Positions 25,895 to 34,134 of a stretch of 64,000 nt of DNA are shown here, in pieces (the first letter of the stretch is position 1; the number at the start of each line of letters is the position of its first letter). The position numbers and the translations under genes were made by a program. The notes beneath the pieces are model-generated. The model did no database searches. It was not told the DNA's origin and was given only the letters and a program-made list of their open reading frames with translations. Source of the DNA: Verrucomicrobiales bacterium (GTDB lineage: Bacteria; Verrucomicrobiota; Verrucomicrobiia; Limisphaerales; J093). The stretch lies in the NCBI GenBank assembly GCA_015075445.1, contig JABTUJ010000041.1, positions 18,639 to 82,638 on the forward strand, given 5' to 3'.

Positions 25895-27179
25895 TGCGCC
25901 GCGTGGCGCCGCGTCGCTCGTTCACCAGCGCCTGACCGCGGGCGCCCATCGCGCTCGCCGCTTCAACGTCCGCGAGCAGGAGGCGACACCGTTCCTCAAG
26001 CTCGGCCGCGTCCTTCACCTGGAAGGCTGCCGCCCGCTCGAGCAACTCGCGCACGATATCCGGAAAGTCGGACATGTCCGGCCCGAACAACACGGGTTTG
26101 CCGGCGGCGGCAGGTTCGATCGGGTTCTGGCCGCCCTTGGGCACGAAACTGCCGCCCACGATCGCGACGTCACTCAGGCTGTACAAGCGGTTCAGGTAAC
26201 CGAGCCGATCCACAATCAGGACGTCCGGTGCCGCTTGCGCCGGAGCGCTGAGCAACCCCAATTGCAGGCGATCGTCCGCCCACAGCGCGCGCACTTCCTC
26301 GGCGCGATGCGGATGGCGCGGCACGAGGATCAGTTTCAGCCCGGGCACCTCCGATCGGAGGTGCAGAAGCACCTTGCGCACGATCGCCTCTTCACCGGGA
26401 TGCGTGCTGCCGGCCAGCACGATGCGGTCGCTGGATTCGTAACCGAGTTCCGCCCGGAGCGCCGCGACCGCCACCCGCGTCGGAGGGGCGCCGCACGCGT
26501 CGTACTTCAGGTTGCCCGGCTCGCCGAGTTGGTGCCGGGCCACGCCCAGGGCGGTGAACCGCTCATTCTCCCCCTCGGACTGGCCGTGGATGCGCTCAAA
26601 ACACGCGAAGGCCGGGCCGAACAGCGCCCATCCCCGCCGGCACCGCCGGTACGAGTCCGGCGACAGCCGTCCGTTCAACAGCCAGCAGGGCACGCCCGCC
26701 CGCCGGAAGTGCCGCAGGTAACCGGGCCAGAGATCGGTCTCGATCAGCACAAACGCCGCGGGCTGGATCCGGCGCAGACACCGGCGATACGCCAGCGCGG
26801 TGTCGTAGGGGAAGTACAGCAGGGCATCCGCCACCCCGCGCAGCCGCACCTCCGCCAGTTCCCGGGCGGTCAGCGTCGAGACCGACACCACCAGCGGCCG
26901 CGCGCCCAGCCGGCTTTTTAAGGCCTCGAGGAACGGCACGGCAGACAGCAGTTCGCCCACCGACAGGGCGTGGACCCAGACCGGCGCGGGCGTCCCGGGC
27001 TTGAACACGGGATACGCCTGGAACCCGAGCCGTGGGAACAGCGTCTTCCGCCGCTTGCGGCTGAAGCTGAGGAAGGGAGCCGCGAGCAGCAATGCCGGAG
27101 GCAGGAGCAGATGGGCAAAGCCACCGTACGCCGCCAGGGCCAGCCGCGAAGACAGGCGTAACGGGCGTTCAGTGTCCAT
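25860..27179 (-). CDS. waaA: 3-deoxy-D-manno-octulosonic acid (Kdo) transferase
   Basis: 439 residues from ATG 27179 (MDTERPLRLSSR). It transfers Kdo from CMP-Kdo to lipid A precursor on the inner membrane. Motifs: N-terminal membrane helix, VWVHALSVGELLSAVPFLEA with the catalytic Glu, FVLIETDLWPGYLRHF, NLKYD, STHPGEEAIV, and GGSFVPKGGQNPIEPAAAGK. Third gene of an operon with heptosyltransferase and a 49-residue protein, whose stop overlaps this start by 11 bp. Confidence 0.94.
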   Translation of the reverse strand: MDTERPLRLSSRLALAAYGGFAHLLLPPALLLAAPFLSFSRKRRKTLFPRLGFQAYPVFKPGTPAPVWVHALSVGELLSAVPFLEALKSRLGARPLVVSVSTLTARELAEVRLRGVADALLYFPYDTALAYRRCLRRIQPAAFVLIETDLWPGYLRHFRRAGVPCWLLNGRLSPDSYRRCRRGWALFGPAFACFERIHGQSEGENERFTALGVARHQLGEPGNLKYDACGAPPTRVAVAALRAELGYESSDRIVLAGSTHPGEEAIVRKVLLHLRSEVPGLKLILVPRHPHRAEEVRALWADDRLQLGLLSAPAQAAPDVLIVDRLGYLNRLYSLSDVAIVGGSFVPKGGQNPIEPAAAGKPVLFGPDMSDFPDIVRELLERAAAFQVKDAAELEERCRLLLADVEAASAMGARGQALVNERRGATRRITDALIQRLRQ

Positions 27180-27318
27180 GACGATCCAGAGAATCGAGAA
27201 AGCGCTGGTGCTCCGCAACCGCCGTCTCCCAGTCCGGACGGCGCTCGGTGCGGAGGAACAGGACCGTGCCCCCGCCAACTTGGACCCACCGGAACGCCCA
27301 ACCGCGAGGAGTCTTCAT
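27169..27318 (-). CDS. 49-residue protein between two LPS glycosyltransferase genes
   Basis: Starts MKTPRGWAFRWVQVGGGTVL and ends SLDRHGH. The start overlaps the heptosyltransferase stop by 4 bp, and the stop overlaps the Kdo transferase start by 11 bp, so its position argues for translation and a role linked to LPS core synthesis. No domain is recognised and no membrane segment is evident; it is soluble, basic at the N-terminus and acidic in the middle. Confidence 0.55.
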   Translation of the reverse strand: MKTPRGWAFRWVQVGGGTVLFLRTERRPDWETAVAEHQRFLDSLDRHGH

Positions 27319-28409
27319 TCCCGGGCCGTCCTTTCCCAATCGGACCCCGCTCGCGCCGCCTGTCGCCACACCGCGTCGACGACCTCCCCCGGCTCGATCC
27401 GCAGCATGCAACCGTGCGGTTCAACCTGCGTCGTCCGGCAGACCTTCCGGTAGCACGGACTGCAGGGGACTCCGCTGCGCAACACCACGTGTTCTCCGCC
27501 GTACGGCCCCGTGTAACCGGGCGACGTCGGGCCAAACAGCGCCACCACTGGCGTCCCCACCGCCACCGCCAGGTGCATCGGCCCCGTGTCGGTCGAGAGC
27601 ACCACCCGCGCCCGCCGGAACACGGCCGCCAGCGTCTTCAGGGAGGTCCGGCCATCCACGCGCCGCACGGGCGAACGCAGCGCCGCCGCCACGGCGTCGA
27701 TCCCCGCGCGGTCACCCGGTGCGCCGGTGAACACGGCCGGCAGCCCGCGCGCCTCCAAACCGTCGGCCACCGCGGCGAACCGCTCGGGATACCAGTTCTT
27801 CGTCGGCCACCGCGTCAGGGTGTTGATGGCGACGAACGCGCGACCAGGCTCGACACCGCATTCGCGGAGCAGGGCTTCGGCTTGCGCTTCATTCGCCGGG
27901 CCAGTGGGAAAGTCGTAGCGCAGCGGCAGCCGCGGGAACCCCAGTCCCTCGAGCAAACGCAGGTTACGTTCGATGGCATGGGCGTTGGGATCCGCCACCG
28001 GCACGCGTTCGTTCAGGAGGAGGTAGCTGCGCTCGTCGTGGCGCAAGCCCGGTCCGTAACCCGCCTTGCGCTGGCTCCGTGCCATGGCCACCCAGACGGC
28101 GCTTTTCAGCAGTGCCTGGAAGTCAATCACCAGGTCGTACTCCGTGTCGCGCAAGTCCCGTACAAACCGTCGCAACATGCCCAGCGCACCGAGCCAACGA
28201 CCCGACTTCGCAAGCCGGGTCCACTCGCGTCGGCGCCAGACCAGGATCCGGTCCAGGGCGGAATGGCCCTCGATGAGGTCGAGGGCGGTCGCTTCGACAA
28301 GCCAGGTAAGACGCGCCCGGGGTTGGTGGCGTCGGAGGGTGGTGAGGGCTGGCAACGTGTGGATGACGTCGCCCAACGCGCTCAACTTGACCAGCAGGAT
28401 GTTCTTCGT
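27315..28409 (-). CDS. LPS heptosyltransferase (GT9) with an unusual start
   Basis: 364 residues if translation begins at ACG 28409; 356 from TTG 28385. The full GT9 N-terminus KNILLVKLSALGDVIHTLPA is present only when the frame is read from about 28409, where no ATG, GTG or TTG exists. The in-frame codons run from a TGA to ACG, with AGGGG about 7 bases before it, like a Shine-Dalgarno site. Other motifs are WPTKNWYPERFAAVADGL and STDTGPMHLAVAVGTPVVAL. The enzyme adds heptose to the LPS inner core. The start lies at the edge of a TACTGACCCC repeat. Confidence 0.9.
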   Translation of the reverse strand, partial: TKNILLVKLSALGDVIHTLPALTTLRRHQPRARLTWLVEATALDLIEGHSALDRILVWRRREWTRLAKSGRWLGALGMLRRFVRDLRDTEYDLVIDFQALLKSAVWVAMARSQRKAGYGPGLRHDERSYLLLNERVPVADPNAHAIERNLRLLEGLGFPRLPLRYDFPTGPANEAQAEALLRECGVEPGRAFVAINTLTRWPTKNWYPERFAAVADGLEARGLPAVFTGAPGDRAGIDAVAAALRSPVRRVDGRTSLKTLAAVFRRARVVLSTDTGPMHLAVAVGTPVVALFGPTSPGYTGPYGGEHVVLRSGVPCSPCYRKVCRTTQVEPHGCMLRIEPGEVVDAVWRQAARAGSDWERTARE

Positions 28410-28430
28410 ACTGACCCCTGGGGTCGGTCA
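28409..28430. repeat. TACTGACCCC-T-GGGGTC palindromic repeat
   Basis: TACTGACCCCTGGGGTCGGT spans the gap between the rpsI stop and the heptosyltransferase start. Its core GACCCC-T-GGGGTC is a perfect palindrome. It matches the ends of the 29-bp palindrome at 34042-34070. Confidence 0.65.
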
Positions 28431-28823
28431 GCGCTTGCTGAACTGGAAGCGCTTGCGGGCGCCGGGTTGGCCGTACTTCTTCCGCTCGCGGACCCGCGGG
28501 TCGCGCGTCAACAGACCTTCGGCCTTCATCGCGGGGCGATACGCCGAGTCGGCTTTCAGCAGGGCCCGGGCAATTCCCAACCGGACGGCGCCGGCCTGGC
28601 CATTGGGACCACCGCCGCTGACGCTCACCTGCGTGTTGAATTTCGCGGCGGTGTCGGTCACCGCCAACGGTGCCGTAGCCCACATGCGCTGGGTCTCCAG
28701 CACGAAGTAGTTGTCGATGGGGCGGCCGTTGACCGTGATCTTGCCTTCGCCCGGGGCGAGCCGGACACGGGCGACAGCGCACTTGCGGCGGCCAGTACCG
28801 AGGTATTCAGTGACGGCTGACAT
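28428..28823 (-). CDS. rpsI: 30S ribosomal protein S9
   Basis: 131 residues. Matches S9 throughout: YLGTGRRKCAVARVRL, GKITVNGRPIDNYF, SGGGPNGQAGAVRLGIARAL, and the basic tail GQPGARKRFQFSKR that reaches the P-site tRNA. It follows rplM by 18 bp, the standard L13-S9 operon. Confidence 0.98.
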   Translation of the reverse strand: MSAVTEYLGTGRRKCAVARVRLAPGEGKITVNGRPIDNYFVLETQRMWATAPLAVTDTAAKFNTQVSVSGGGPNGQAGAVRLGIARALLKADSAYRPAMKAEGLLTRDPRVRERKKYGQPGARKRFQFSKR

Positions 28824-28841
28824 GGGAGAGGGAGTCGGGGA

Positions 28842-29276
28842 CTAGGCGGGGAGAGTGAGGGGCGTCGGCTGCTGGGCCTGGTGGGGATGCTGTTCGCCAC
28901 GATAGACCTTGAGCTTGGTCAGAAGCTTGGCCCCGAGCCGGTTCTTCGGGATCATGCCCTTGACCGCATGGAGGATGAGCCGTTCCGGGTGACGCGCGCG
29001 GACCTCGGCGACGGTCCGGTACTTCTCGCCGCCCCTCCACCCTGAGTAGGTCATGTACCGCTTGTCGGTCTCCTTCCGGCCAGTGAGGACCACCTTTTCC
29101 GCGTTGACGACGACCACGAAGTCGCCGGCGTCCAGGTGCGGCGTGTACACGGGTTTGTTCTTCCCGCGCAGCGTATTGGCAACCTCCGCCGCCAGGCGCC
29201 CCAACACCTGGCCGCTCGCGTCCACCACGTGCCACTTGCGGGCGTTCACATCCACTTTGGGCAGATAAGTCTTCAT
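28842..29276 (-). CDS. rplM: 50S ribosomal protein L13
   Basis: 144 residues from ATG 29276 (MKTYLPKVDVNARKWHVVDA), chosen over an in-frame start at 29348 because homologues begin here. Key segments: GRLAAEVANTLRGKNKPVYT, AEKVVLTGRKETDKRYMTYS and VKGMIPKNRLGAKLL. First gene of the rplM-rpsI operon; the 68-bp gap up to ligA should contain the promoter. Confidence 0.98.
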   Translation of the reverse strand: MKTYLPKVDVNARKWHVVDASGQVLGRLAAEVANTLRGKNKPVYTPHLDAGDFVVVVNAEKVVLTGRKETDKRYMTYSGWRGGEKYRTVAEVRARHPERLILHAVKGMIPKNRLGAKLLTKLKVYRGEQHPHQAQQPTPLTLPA

Positions 29277-29344
29277 CCAGCCTACGAAATAAAGGCCCGC
29301 GAAACTACCAGACGCCGCCCGCACGTCAACAAGCTTCTCACAGC

Positions 29345-31720
29345 TCACAAAAACTGGCCCTGCCGGGGCGTCGGTCCGTCGGCTGTCCCTGCGAGCAGCA
29401 CGCGTAAACCGGCTTCGTCCAAGACGGGCACCCCCAGCTTCCGGGCCTTCTCCAGCTTCGAGCCCGCCGCCTCGCCCGTCACCACATAGTCCGTCTGCTT
29501 GCTGACCGACCCCGACACCGTGCCGCCGGCCTCGCGAATCAACGCGGACGCCGCCTCCCGCGACAGCGTGGGCAGCGTCCCCGTGAGCACAAACGTCCGG
29601 CCCGCCAGCGGACCTGACACGGGCTTTTCCGCCTCCTTCCGCCCCGGCCCGGCCGGTCGGATTCCGAGCCGCTCAAGCTCGGCCAGAATCGCCTTCCCCC
29701 GCGGCGACGCAAAGTAGTCCAGCACTGACGCCGCCACGACCGGCCCGACTTCGGCGAGGCTGGCCTTGACGCCGCTGGCGTCGAGCTGCGCCTGAAGCTC
29801 GTTGATCTCCGACACGAGTTGGGCGTAGCGCTGACGGCGGGCTTCGCGTTCAGCCTGGGTCTTGGGCGGGTCCTTGCGCGAGTGCGGCGAACAGGCGACC
29901 CGCTCGGCCTCCTTCTGGCCCAGGTCACGGATCGACCGCAGGATGGCCGAGTCGGCCAGGTCCGGGAGCGAAGCGTGGACTTGCGCGAGCTGCCAGGCCG
30001 TGGCTTCGCCCACCTCGGGAATCGCCAGCGCCAGGATCCACCGGTGCAGCGGGGCTTGCCGCGCGCGCTCAAGAGCCTCCAGGACCTTTGTGGCATTCTT
30101 CTCGCCCAACACCCGCGGCGCGTCCTCCGTGCCGAGATTCAGTGTCGCGAGGTTCTCGAGGCTCAGCCCGAAGAGGTCGAGCGGCTCGTTCACCAGCCCG
30201 CGCTCCACCAGTTTCTCGGCCACGATGCCGCCCAGGGCCTCGATGTCCAGGGCTTTGCGTTGCGCGAAATACTCGATCCGACGCGTCTTCTGCGCCGGGC
30301 ACCCCGCCACGTTCTGGCAACGCCAGGCCACTTCTTCGACCGCCCCACCGGCAATGCGCTCGCGCGCGACGGGTCCGCCGCAGGCGGGACAGCGGCCCCT
30401 CACATGCTCCAGAAAGTCGAACGGCTGCGCGTCGGGCGGCCGCCGGGCAAGCACCACTTCCACCACCTCCGGAATCACCATCCCCGCCTTCCGCACCACC
30501 ACCGTGTCGCCCACCCGCACGTCCTTGCGACGAATCTCTTCCTCGTTGTGCAGCGTGGCGCGCGACACCGTCGAGCCTTGGACAAAGACCGGGTCCAGCT
30601 CGGCCACGGGCGTAAGCACGCCGGTCCGCCCCACCTGGACGGTGATGGCGCGCAACACGGTCTCGGCGGGGGTGATCCACGGCACGGGCTTGTGCACGAT
30701 GGCGTAGCCCGGGGCGCGGGTCTTGGTGGGGATCCGCGACCAGTCCGCGAGGCGATTCACCTTGAGCACGATGCCGTCGATCTCGTACGGCACGCGCGAA
30801 CGCAGGTCCCGCGCCGTGTCGTAACCACAGACGACTTCGTCGCGATAGCATCGGAGCACCGCCGCGAGGTCCGGGCACACCCACCACTGCCGTTGCACCG
30901 GCAGACCGAAGCGGGCGAGCGTCTCGAGCAGCTCGGCGTGTGTGGCGAACTCGATGCCCTCGCAGGCGCCCGTGGCGTAGAACACGGCACTCAACGGGCG
31001 TCGCGCCACGAGCCGGGGATCAAGTTGCTTGAGCGTGCCGGCCGTGGCGTTGCGCGCATTGGGGAAGGGCTTCTCGCCGGCCGCCGCAAGCTGGGCGTTC
31101 AACGCCGTGAAGTCCTGGCTGGCGATGTACGCCTCGCCGCGCACCTCCAGCAACGGCGGCGCTGGATCCACGGTCAGTTCAAGGGGAATCGCGCGAAGCG
31201 TCCGCAGGTTCGCCGTGATGTCGTCGCCCGTCTGACCGTCCCCCCGGGTGACGCCCAGCACCAGCTTCCCATGACGGTAGTGAAGGCTGATCGACACGCC
31301 GTCCACCTTGGGTTCCAGGACGTATTCGACGCGATCGCGCTTCAGGTGCTTGCGCACCGTGGCGTCGAAGGTATGGAGCTTCGCCAGCGTGTGTTCATCC
31401 TGCAGGCGGAGCCGCTTCTCGCGGTCCGGTTCCTCTTCGGCCGTGGGGTGGGTGGCGCCCTCGATCTTCTCGAGCGAGAGCATCGGCTGGAGATGCTTCA
31501 CGCGCGCGAAGCCTTCCGTGGGCGCCCCGCCGACACGTTGCGTGGGGGAATCCGGAGTGACCAGCTCGGGGTGTTCGCGCTCCAGCTCGACCAGTTCCTG
31601 GTAAAGCTGGTCGTAGGCGAAATCCTCGATCAGCGGCTGCGCCAGCACATAGTAGGCGTGGTCGTGGCGGCGGATCTCGGCCACCAACGCCCGGTGCCGC
31701 TCCTGGATCGCCGGAGTCAT
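29345..31720 (-). CDS. ligA: NAD-dependent DNA ligase
   Basis: 791 residues, longer than the usual about 670. Domains in order: Ia (HRALVAEIRRHDHAYYVL), adenylation domain with the lysine nucleophile in VLEPKVDGVSISL, OB fold, four-Cys zinc finger (CPACGGPV and CQNVAGC), helix-hairpin-helix region and a C-terminal BRCT domain (RTFVLTGTLPTLSREAASAL). Extra length comes from a charged insertion in the adenylation domain before the KxDG motif, and a Lys/Arg/Glu-rich insertion in the HhH region (RKDPPKTQAEREARRQRYAQ). The start overlaps the previous gene's stop by 4 bp. Confidence 0.96.
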   Translation of the reverse strand: MTPAIQERHRALVAEIRRHDHAYYVLAQPLIEDFAYDQLYQELVELEREHPELVTPDSPTQRVGGAPTEGFARVKHLQPMLSLEKIEGATHPTAEEEPDREKRLRLQDEHTLAKLHTFDATVRKHLKRDRVEYVLEPKVDGVSISLHYRHGKLVLGVTRGDGQTGDDITANLRTLRAIPLELTVDPAPPLLEVRGEAYIASQDFTALNAQLAAAGEKPFPNARNATAGTLKQLDPRLVARRPLSAVFYATGACEGIEFATHAELLETLARFGLPVQRQWWVCPDLAAVLRCYRDEVVCGYDTARDLRSRVPYEIDGIVLKVNRLADWSRIPTKTRAPGYAIVHKPVPWITPAETVLRAITVQVGRTGVLTPVAELDPVFVQGSTVSRATLHNEEEIRRKDVRVGDTVVVRKAGMVIPEVVEVVLARRPPDAQPFDFLEHVRGRCPACGGPVARERIAGGAVEEVAWRCQNVAGCPAQKTRRIEYFAQRKALDIEALGGIVAEKLVERGLVNEPLDLFGLSLENLATLNLGTEDAPRVLGEKNATKVLEALERARQAPLHRWILALAIPEVGEATAWQLAQVHASLPDLADSAILRSIRDLGQKEAERVACSPHSRKDPPKTQAEREARRQRYAQLVSEINELQAQLDASGVKASLAEVGPVVAASVLDYFASPRGKAILAELERLGIRPAGPGRKEAEKPVSGPLAGRTFVLTGTLPTLSREAASALIREAGGTVSGSVSKQTDYVVTGEAAGSKLEKARKLGVPVLDEAGLRVLLAGTADGPTPRQGQFL

Positions 31721-32766
31721 GTCGCGGCCTGCCGCCGGGCACGCTCGAACTGGCCGCTCCACGCCCCCGGCAGCGGATAAAGCAGCAGCGACCGCAGCAT
31801 GATCGAACGGACCTGGCGCCGGCCCACCTTGATCCGCTGCGAGGGGTCCAGCACATTGCCCACCCGCAGCAACCCGAGGGTCCGGACACCGATCAATAGC
31901 GGCCAGGCGCAGGCCAGACGCAGACGGAGGAGGCGATAAGGCAGCGCCAGCGTGTAGTGCCACCCCGCCGTGAGGTGATCCTCCGCCCGGGCCACGTACT
32001 CGAGGTACAGGGGTCGGAACCGCGCGGCGTTGGCCGGATCCAGCAGGTCCTCCGGGACCAACGAGTGCTGGGTGAGGGCCGTCTCGGGCAGGTAACAGCG
32101 GCCCTGGCGCAGATCCGCTGGAAGATCCCGCAGGATGTTCACAAGCTGAAGCCCCTTGCCAAACCGCACGCCCTGCGTCATCAGCCCTTTGAAATCCAGC
32201 CAGTCCTCGGGAAACAGGTGCGTCCGCGTCACCTTCGTCCAGAACTCGCCCACGCACCCCGCCACCCGATACGTGTAGTCGTCCAGCTCGGCGTCCGTCT
32301 GCAGCGCGATCAGCCGGTCTCCGCCCGCCGCCCCGAACCGCACCAGGTCCAGCTCCTGCCCCGTCGTGATCGTGTGCAGCACGTTGCGGATCGGATCGCG
32401 CGTCTCCGGAGGGGTGGTGTCGACGATGTTGATGAGGTTCTCCACCCAGCGCAGCAGCTCCCGCTCGCCGGCCGTTGTGCGACTGCCGGCCATCGCGTCG
32501 AGGACCACCGCCGCCGAGTGATGTGAATCGATGCGGTCACGCAGCAGCCGCAGTTCTTCGAGGCGCCGCTCGACCGGCAGGGCGTCCGTGTCCGCCAGCG
32601 TGTCCGCGATGCGGGCGAGCAAATACGCCACCGCGATGGGCTCACGCACCGGCCGCGGCAGGATGCGCACGGTCAGGTAGAACGACCGTGACACGCCCTG
32701 CAACAACCCCAGCAACACCTGCTCTTGCACGCGCCGATTAAGCCACAACCGCCCGGCGTTGAACAA
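31717..32766 (-). CDS. Squalene/phytoene synthase family protein
   Basis: 349 residues, all-alpha isoprenoid synthase fold. The two Asp-rich metal-binding regions are ARIADTLADTD and LQLVNILRDLPADLRQGRCY, with SRSFYLTVRILP near the N-terminus. It condenses two prenyl diphosphates head to head, giving squalene, phytoene or a hopanoid precursor; nearby genes do not decide which. It is coupled to ligA by a 4-bp overlap, an arrangement without obvious functional logic. Confidence 0.88.
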   Translation of the reverse strand: MFNAGRLWLNRRVQEQVLLGLLQGVSRSFYLTVRILPRPVREPIAVAYLLARIADTLADTDALPVERRLEELRLLRDRIDSHHSAAVVLDAMAGSRTTAGERELLRWVENLINIVDTTPPETRDPIRNVLHTITTGQELDLVRFGAAGGDRLIALQTDAELDDYTYRVAGCVGEFWTKVTRTHLFPEDWLDFKGLMTQGVRFGKGLQLVNILRDLPADLRQGRCYLPETALTQHSLVPEDLLDPANAARFRPLYLEYVARAEDHLTAGWHYTLALPYRLLRLRLACAWPLLIGVRTLGLLRVGNVLDPSQRIKVGRRQVRSIMLRSLLLYPLPGAWSGQFERARRQAAT

Positions 32767-32788
32767 CTCCGGAAAAAGCCCGCCCTCT

Positions 32789-34117
32789 TCAGTCCTCCCC
32801 GACCCCCAGGCCGGCCACCGAATCCACCGGGGTCAGCCGCCGGAAGTCGCGCCACCGATGGAACGTCAGGAAGTTCGCATCATGGGCGTTGTGGGCCCCC
32901 CCTTCGCCGTCGTCGTAAGCCGTCCGCACCAGCGCAACGAGGTCAGCGCCTTCAAACTGAAAGTCCGGATACTGAAAGCCGTGCCGGGCGGTGTCGGGAT
33001 GGTAGAGCACCACACAGCGCACCTCCCACGTGCGCAGATCCGCCGAGTCCACCAGCGCCAGCGTGTTGCGCAGGCTCGAGGGCGACTCCCGCCGGTGCCG
33101 CTTCAGCACCACGGAGGCCAACCCCACGTACCGCGACGTCTGCGGGTCCCGCCGGATCACGAACTTCTTCGCGCCCCCGGAGAAGGGCAGGAAACCGGTG
33201 GCTGGATCGAACGTGAGCTTCCGCCCGTCGGGACTGATGTCCACCCACGCCATCTTTTCATCGGGTTGACGAACATGGACACGCAACAGGTTTACCAACC
33301 GGCCGTCGGGAGCGGCGACGATGTTCCCCTCGAGCCAGCCGCCCATGTCGCCCCCATTCCAAGACCGGTCGCTGGGCAGGAACTCCGCCCAGGTCCAGTT
33401 CGCGGCCACGAGTGGATCGGCGTCGACCGGGAGCGACATCACCCCGGCGCGGTAGTGGGTGCCCCAGGCCTCGGGGGGGTCACGACGTTCCATGGCCCGC
33501 CACAGGCGATCGCTGTGTTCGAGCACGGGCATGGGCGCGCAGTGGTATTGACCGTCCGCGCGCAGCCGACCCGTGGCGGCATCCTCCGGCGTGGTCCAGG
33601 TGCGGCCACCGTCCCTCGACCGGCGGATCAGGACGTCCCCGTGGTGTTTGTCCGGCCCCAGCAGGTACAGCGCACCGCGATGGGTGAACAGGCTCGACCA
33701 GAACGCTCCGTCGACGGTGCTGAGCCGACGCCAGGACTCCCCGCGGTCGTTCGATCCGTACACGTGCGTGATGGCCCGGGTGTGTTCCGTGCTGCGGGGT
33801 CCGAACTCGTCGTGCGAGGCCACATAGGTGCCATCCGGCAGCAGGGCGAGGCTGGGAGAACCGATGTAGATGCCCGTCGAGGCAGCGCGATGGGCGACGA
33901 CGACACCCGGCACGGTGGCTGGGGGGGTCGGGGCAGGCGCGAGTTCAGCGGCGCCCAAGGACCAACCGAACACCAAAGGGGTCAGTACAGCAGATGCTCC
34001 AAGACGACACCGCCTGGAACCAATCCCTGACGCATACTGTCTACTGACCCCTTCAATGAAGGGGTCAGTATGCACTATGTCCCGTGACAGACCATCGAGT
34101 CGGACACCGTGGCGCAT
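32789..34117 (-). CDS. Secreted sialidase-like BNR propeller with a disturbed 5' end
   Basis: 442 residues if begun at ATG 34117. Asp-box motifs are SNDRGESWRRL and SRDGGRTWTTPED; further propeller segments are GSPSLALLPDGTYVASHDEF and HCAPMPVLEHSDRLWRAM. The mature protein seems to start after FGWSLGAAELAPAP, which looks like the end of a signal peptide, but the front half of that signal is made of repeat sequence: the frame passes through TACTGACCCC elements at 33977-33987 and 34042-34070. GTG 34075 is another possible start. The natural start may have been displaced by the repeats. Confidence 0.78.
   Translation of the reverse strand: MRHGVRLDGLSRDIVHTDPFIEGVSRQYASGIGSRRCRLGASAVLTPLVFGWSLGAAELAPAPTPPATVPGVVVAHRAASTGIYIGSPSLALLPDGTYVASHDEFGPRSTEHTRAITHVYGSNDRGESWRRLSTVDGAFWSSLFTHRGALYLLGPDKHHGDVLIRRSRDGGRTWTTPEDAATGRLRADGQYHCAPMPVLEHSDRLWRAMERRDPPEAWGTHYRAGVMSLPVDADPLVAANWTWAEFLPSDRSWNGGDMGGWLEGNIVAAPDGRLVNLLRVHVRQPDEKMAWVDISPDGRKLTFDPATGFLPFSGGAKKFVIRRDPQTSRYVGLASVVLKRHRRESPSSLRNTLALVDSADLRTWEVRCVVLYHPDTARHGFQYPDFQFEGADLVALVRTAYDDGEGGAHNAHDANFLTFHRWRDFRRLTPVDSVAGLGVGED
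33977..33987 (+). repeat. AGGGGTCAGTA half element
   Basis: An 11-bp copy of the palindrome end, placed inside the signal-peptide region of the sialidase-like gene. Confidence 0.55.
34042..34070. repeat. 29-bp perfect palindrome
   Basis: TACTGACCCCTTCA and its exact reverse complement flank a single A. Outside it CGCATACTGTC lies on the left. GCATACTGTCTACTGACCCC recurs at 34114-34133. Confidence 0.92.
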
Positions 34118-34134
34118 ACTGTCTACTGACCCCT
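34114..34134 (+). repeat. GCATACTGTCTACTGACCCC copy at the end of the GH51 gene
   Basis: The same 20-bp run as the left side of the 34042 palindrome. The GH51 stop codon (TAG, 34125-34123) lies inside it, so this gene's last residues and stop are contributed by the repeat. Confidence 0.7.
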
